Positions 12,162-13,403 of a stretch of DNA of 13,403 nt are shown in pieces. The stretch lies in the NCBI GenBank assembly GCA_001778355.1, contig MFGS01000113.1, forward strand, positions 51,595 through 64,997, in the 5' to 3' direction. This stretch comes from Candidatus Firestonebacteria bacterium RIFOXYA2_FULL_40_8 (GTDB taxonomy: Bacteria > Oederibacteriota > D2-FULL-39-29). The first letter of the stretch is position 1. Every line of letters begins with the position of its first letter. The notes below the pieces were generated by a model, which worked only from the letters and a program-made list of their open reading frames with translations, had not been told where the DNA came from and ran no database searches. The translations under genes and the position numbers were made by a program.

Positions 12162-13403
12162 CTACTCCCCCTTCGTTTCATTCAGAGAAAATAATTCGGC
12201 TTCATAATAAGTGGCAACCTGTTCAATGACAAATCGGTAATAATTTAAAGTGGCATCATCAAGATCATTTTCCGTCATGACAAGCTGGGCCATGGTCTGC
12301 CGTCCCTTCACGAACCTTTCACGCGCATATTCAAGCCTTTCCGTCTGTATGTTCTTAATGTACAATGCTGTTTCAAGCCTTGCCTTCACATTTTTCCAGT
12401 TCTCAGTTAAATTAAGCCAGTCCTTATTCGCCGCAAGCTCGGCTTTGTTGAGTGCTTCCCTTGCGGATTCCACATCAAGATCATACCCTTTATTGATAAG
12501 ATCGCTTGAACCAAAATCAAGAGGGAGATTAAGATTGACACCGAGCAGATATATCGGTTTGCTCGCATTCGTTACCTGGCTGAAAGAACCGTCATTAGTC
12601 AGGTCCAGGCCGCCAAGGGTCACTTTTCCGAATACGGAGACATCGGGAAGCAAGCTGTAGGCAGTTTCTGTCTTTGCAAAATTAGCGCTATCCAGCGAGG
12701 CTTTTGCGGATAATACATCCGCTCTCTTACCAGAAACCTTTAATTCCTCGATCTTTGCGTAGAAAGAAGTGATCTCATCCAGGCCTGTAACACTTTCTTC
12801 CACGACACTGCCTTCTTTGCCTCTCAGTTCATTAAAAGCCCTTGATGTTTTTCTTTCATCCTCCACGGCCATTTGCATATTAAGCTTGCGTAGTCCCAGG
12901 AACCCCTTCGCCTGAAGGAGATCCCCCTTATCGGCTAGATCGTTATACACTCTTTCTTCATTCCATTTCAGTATGTCTTCCGCGCGTTTTAGTTCCTGTT
13001 TTCTGAAACTTACCACATCTCTCGAAAGAGAAAGAGCAAGATAAGTTGAACGAGCCCTGAGGAGCTGCTGTTGCGCTGAGAACTGCTTCAAATACTGTCC
13101 CGACCTTACGCCGGCTTTTGCCTTATTTATTCCGGCTTCAGTGGCTCCTCCGATAAGCTCTTTTATTAAAGACTGCTCTACCTTAACGTAAGCAGAGGTG
13201 CTGTAACCCGTGAAATTGCTGACGGTAAGCCCCGGGAAAAGAGCATAAGGCGAACTTAAATCTATAGCCGAGATAGAGTTTGTAAGCCCAAGGCTTGTGA
13301 CGGTACCCGTGTTCCATTTCTTACTGAGTCCCAGATCCAAGGAATATGTATTGTTCTCTTTTAAGGGCAGTGTAGAGCCAAAACCTGCGCCGCTCTTGTC
13401 ATC
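12162..13403 (-). CDS. TolC-like outer-membrane efflux protein (N-terminus beyond window)
   Basis: The frame is open from the right edge (DDKSGAGFGSTLPLKENN...) to TAG at 12164-12162, giving 413 residues of an outer-membrane factor. It shows the family's pattern: amphipathic strands (LDLGLSKKWNTGTVTSLGLTNS), long Ala/Leu/Glu-rich helices (SAQQQLLRARSTYLALSLSR and further), another strand region around VSVFGKVTLGG, then a second helical hairpin ending in LARERFVKGRQTMAQL-like sequence (ARERFVKGRQTMAQLVMTEN). It would form the trimeric exit duct for the downstream RND pump. A TTG at 13340 is the first possible start inside the window, but conserved-looking coding sequence continues above it, so the real start and signal peptide lie outside. 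Co-transcribed with the pump gene. Confidence 0.9.
   Translation of the reverse strand, partial: DDKSGAGFGSTLPLKENNTYSLDLGLSKKWNTGTVTSLGLTNSISAIDLSSPYALFPGLTVSNFTGYSTSAYVKVEQSLIKELIGGATEAGINKAKAGVRSGQYLKQFSAQQQLLRARSTYLALSLSRDVVSFRKQELKRAEDILKWNEERVYNDLADKGDLLQAKGFLGLRKLNMQMAVEDERKTSRAFNELRGKEGSVVEESVTGLDEITSFYAKIEELKVSGKRADVLSAKASLDSANFAKTETAYSLLPDVSVFGKVTLGGLDLTNDGSFSQVTNASKPIYLLGVNLNLPLDFGSSDLINKGYDLDVESAREALNKAELAANKDWLNLTENWKNVKARLETALYIKNIQTERLEYARERFVKGRQTMAQLVMTENDLDDATLNYYRFVIEQVATYYEAELFSLNETKGE

Noticed and set aside
13338..13340. TTG start codon for the outer-membrane efflux protein
   Set aside because: The frame stays open to the window edge with TolC-like sequence above it and there is no signal peptide after the TTG, so the gene is partial rather than starting here.

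Overview
The window reads as chromosome from an uncultured Gram-negative bacterium. The evidence is a TolC-like outer-membrane efflux protein, an RND pump, several Sec signal peptides and a lipobox. Base composition is moderately AT-rich. Genes are tightly packed: the longest stretch without a gene is about 255 bases. The short intergenic regions are filled with degenerate short-period repeats and palindromic elements. This texture is common in environmental candidate phyla, but I cannot name the lineage from sequence alone. No rRNA, tRNA, CRISPR array, transposase or phage gene is visible.

Layout, left to right. Bases 1-424 (minus) hold the start of a SAM methyltransferase cut by the window edge. 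Bases 650-2380 (minus) encode a YgiQ-type radical SAM protein. Bases 2614-3372 (plus) encode a ZIP metal transporter, the only plus-strand gene. It converges on a minus-strand operon running from 6999 down to 3375: Bax inhibitor-1 family protein, exported TPR protein, PnuC, NadR. The last two form an NAD salvage pair for nicotinamide riboside uptake and its conversion to NMN and NAD. Bases 7257-7859 (minus) encode a lipoprotein form of MsrA. Bases 7920-13403 (minus) are one operon read from the right edge: TolC-like outer-membrane protein (partial), HAE1/AcrB-type RND pump, an acyl-carrier-like protein, and an exported TPR protein.

Three things stand out. First, the acyl-carrier-like protein has Tyr where the phosphopantetheine-bearing Ser should be (D-Y-L-D in place of D-S-L-D), and it is encoded right behind an RND pump. 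Second, two intergenic regions carry a 40-base repeat that differs at only two bases. Those two bases pair with each other in the hairpin, so the stem is preserved by a compensatory change. Around these repeats are a shared GTGGTATTAT motif (three copies) and 7- or 9-base tandem units. Third, the three apparently monocistronic genes (ygiQ, ZIP, msrA) each have a perfect TATAAT box 5-6 bases before the ATG and no Shine-Dalgarno. This suggests leaderless mRNAs, whereas several other genes here have clear Shine-Dalgarno sequences.
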